Shown one piece after another: positions 62,066 to 64,000 of a stretch of 64,000 nucleotides of DNA. The stretch spans positions 31,426,001-31,490,000 of the forward strand of contig CM051511.1 in NCBI GenBank assembly GCA_028015205.1, read 5' to 3'. Each line of letters starts with the position of its first letter. Position 1 is the first letter of the stretch. The position numbers were made by a program, and so were the translations under genes. Under the pieces are notes generated by a model. It did no database searches and had not been told where the DNA came from. It saw nothing but the letters and a program-made list of their open reading frames with translations. This DNA comes from Mytilisepta virgata (Eukaryota; Mollusca; Bivalvia; Mytilida; Mytilidae).

Positions 62066-62337
62066 GTAGGTATTTCACTGCAGCTGTAACTGTATGTGGC
62101 TGTTTAAGGGAGCAACCATTTTATTTTTTGACGGGAGAGGGAGCTAGGATGAAATGTTTGGTCCTGTCTACTTTTTTCGCCAAGATTGAGGTCCTGAATT
62201 TTTTTCGGCCGCCACCCTGGTCTACATTTGTATTTTTATTTAAACCAAAATATTTCCTGATCGACACACGTCATGCTTTTTTTCAAACTCAAATATGTCT
62301 TGGCTTTTAATCTTGCCAAAATCCTGGTCCTGCCTTT

Positions 62338-62607
62338 TTATTCAAAGAGGACAAATATACCTAAGAAGAATTCCAAAAAACGTAATCCATTAGACAGACA
62401 AAACCCGGGAAGACAAATCAAAAAAACCACAGGCACAACAAATAAACACTGAAAACTAAAACACAATGAACAACACGAACTCCTATAAAAACCAGGAGTG
62501 AACTCACGTGCTCCGGAAGGGTAAGCAGTTCCTGCTCCGTATAGGGCACCCGCCGTGAAGCTCAACAGATTCCATCCAGTGGTAGTCACAAATCGGTGAA
62601 GGTACAT
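62338..62607 (-). repeat. GTAYPSGA dispersed repeat, minus-oriented copy
   Basis: The minus frame contains ALYGAGTAYPSGAREF and PGFYRSSCCSLCF, matching the 27.4-kb copy along most of its length. In intron 8 of gene 3, antisense to it. Confidence 0.7.
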
Positions 62608-63033
62608 GAAATGTAACGACAGTGGGAACAGGTCAACATCATCTTAGATATTGGAACACTGTAACGGTCAATCAATTTGGGATGACGACCGTAAAATTTC
62701 CTAAGTGATGACATCAACTTATCCCCGATAAAACCCTGGTTAAGAAGCTTTTGTGACAGCAGTAATCCTCTTTGTCGAAAGTCATGGTAACTCACGCATG
62801 TCCTTGAATATCGGATAAGCTGAGAAACGTAGACGTCATATGCAGGTGATGCTGGTATATACTCAAGAAGGGAAAGTTAACAATAGGAACGTGGAAGTCA
62901 TCACGTTTGTCATAAATATTTGTCTTCAGATGTCCCTCATTGTCTATTTCGAGAAACAAATCCAAGCGGACGTTGATGTATCTGTAGTATCTTTAATTTC
63001 AAGTTCACTGGGGTAAAATTTAATCCTAGCCCT

Positions 63034-63051
63034 CCCCCCCCCCCCCCCCCC
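63034..63051. repeat. Poly-C tract (18 C)
   Basis: Uninterrupted C run in intron 8 of gene 3. Its length may be imprecise. Confidence 0.85.
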
Positions 63052-63182
63052 ACCAACAAAAATCAAATGGTTGCTCTCTAACTGAAAGTGGTTTTTAGGG
63101 ATATCTCAAAGTATTTCACTACCTTTTCCAGTAGTCATAATAAATTACATTTATTGTCATTCCACTGATACTGTAAGAGAGA

Positions 63183-63432
63183 GGGGGCCTCGGTGGCCGA
63201 GTGGTCTAGGTAGTTCGTCATGAATACTAATGATCACTAGCCTGTCAACACTGAAGTTGTGAGTTCGAATCTCACCTGTGGCGGGGTGTGTTCGACTGCA
63301 ATCTTAATTGCCAATTTTCCATCCAAAGGTCGGTGGTTCTCTTCGGGTACTCCTGCTTCCTCCACCAATAAAAACTGACCGCCGCAAAATAGCCAAATGT
63401 GATGAAAACGGCGTAAAACCCCAACTAAAAAA
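63183..63432 (+). mobile_element. tRNA-derived SINE, copy C (best preserved)
   Basis: The head has box A (TGGCCGAGTGGTC) and box B (GAGTTCGAATCTCAC) with a long variable region, as in tRNA-Leu or tRNA-Ser. The body contains CGGTGGTTCTCTTCGGGTAC and the tail GGCGTAAAACCCCAACTAAA. Other full copies lie at 8.2, 25.5 and 50.0 kb and tail fragments at 20.7 and 43.9 kb. In intron 8 of gene 3. Confidence 0.8.
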
Positions 63433-64000
63433 CAATACTGTAAGAGAGCAATTTTTATTCCATTCTTTGTGTAAAATTTATTGATTTTTGCTTAAAGATT
63501 ACGTCACCATAAACAAATGTGACGTGGTTCAATATGTCCGAAGTTTTATTTCCATACGTTTGACCGATTAATTTTATCTTTTAGGACATACATATTTAAA
63601 ATTGTTCTCTGAAATGTATAGAATTCTAATAAAATCCGGAGTATTTCATCAAGAAATCAATTTGCTGAAGCATATGGGATAGTCATCAGTATAGTGTGTA
63701 TCCAACTTACTTCTGAACAAGATTTCTTCAAGAAAAAAACCTTTGGTTATTAATTAATAACATGAGGTACATTTCAAAATAATTACCAGATATGTATTAA
63801 AATTCGACATAATTAAAATCTTTTGAAACAAAAGTAGAACTTGTTGAACAACGTCAACAAACAGAAAAAGTGAAATCAGCTCTCAGGGAAAATTGAGACA
63901 TCTTTGCATTAAAAAAAAAACTCAGGAAAATTTAGACATCTTAGCATTAAAAAACGACAATAATTAAGAAAAAGACTTGAGGTAAATAAAGGACGTTGAC

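Noticed and set aside
62066..64000. Search for the last exon of gene 3 (D-Y-L-x-V end)
   Set aside because: No acceptor followed by a matching frame was seen. The interval holds repeats and a SINE, so the exon is presumed beyond the window.

Overview
The window looks like nuclear DNA of a bivalve mollusc, most likely a mussel (Mytilus or a close relative). It is AT-rich, with small exons bounded by GT/AG splice sites and long introns full of short non-autonomous elements. Several dispersed repeats are of types I recall from mussel sequence: a segment translating to GTAYPSGA, a tRNA-headed SINE whose tail contains CGGCGTAAAACCCCAA, and hammerhead-bearing repeats. Species assignment is inference.

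Main content: three tandem plus-strand genes for single-pass TNF-receptor-superfamily-like proteins, which I assembled exon by exon. Gene 1 (3116-18686) and gene 2 (28735-35677) are complete; gene 3 (52235 to at least 62065) loses its last exon to the window edge. All share one plan: a four-codon first exon, a signal-peptide and first cysteine exon, a TNFR cysteine-rich exon, a distinctive cysteine exon of exactly 166 nt, two stalk exons, a transmembrane exon and a cytoplasmic exon; genes 1 and 2 then show a final exon ending in a conserved D-Y-L-x-V motif. Intron phases match at every shared junction. No death domain is seen. Each gene has a perfect NF-kappaB-type decamer 92-122 bp upstream of its ATG, so the cluster is probably under Rel/NF-kappaB control.

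A separate minus-strand gene of five tiny phase-0 exons (44015-50690, about 117 residues, charged, probably coiled coil) lies between genes 2 and 3; I do not recognise it.

Region by region: 1-3000 is upstream DNA with a minisatellite present in two opposite orientations. 3.1-18.7 kb is gene 1, with a 398-bp MITE in intron 2 and a 3.2-kb TA-flanked terminal-inverted-repeat element in intron 6. 18.7-28.6 kb is gene-free and carries a MITE whose interior holds an insertion with an apparently intact hammerhead ribozyme, plus decayed hammerhead repeats. 28.7-35.7 kb is gene 2. 35.7-44 kb is gene-poor with minisatellites. 44-50.7 kb is the minus-strand gene, with about 2.5 kb of tandem repeats in its introns. 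52-64 kb is gene 3, whose large intron 6 holds a second MITE copy, a 147-bp tandem array and a LINE reverse-transcriptase remnant.

All exon joins were made by eye from splice signals, reading frame and comparison among the paralogs. No transcript or database evidence was available.
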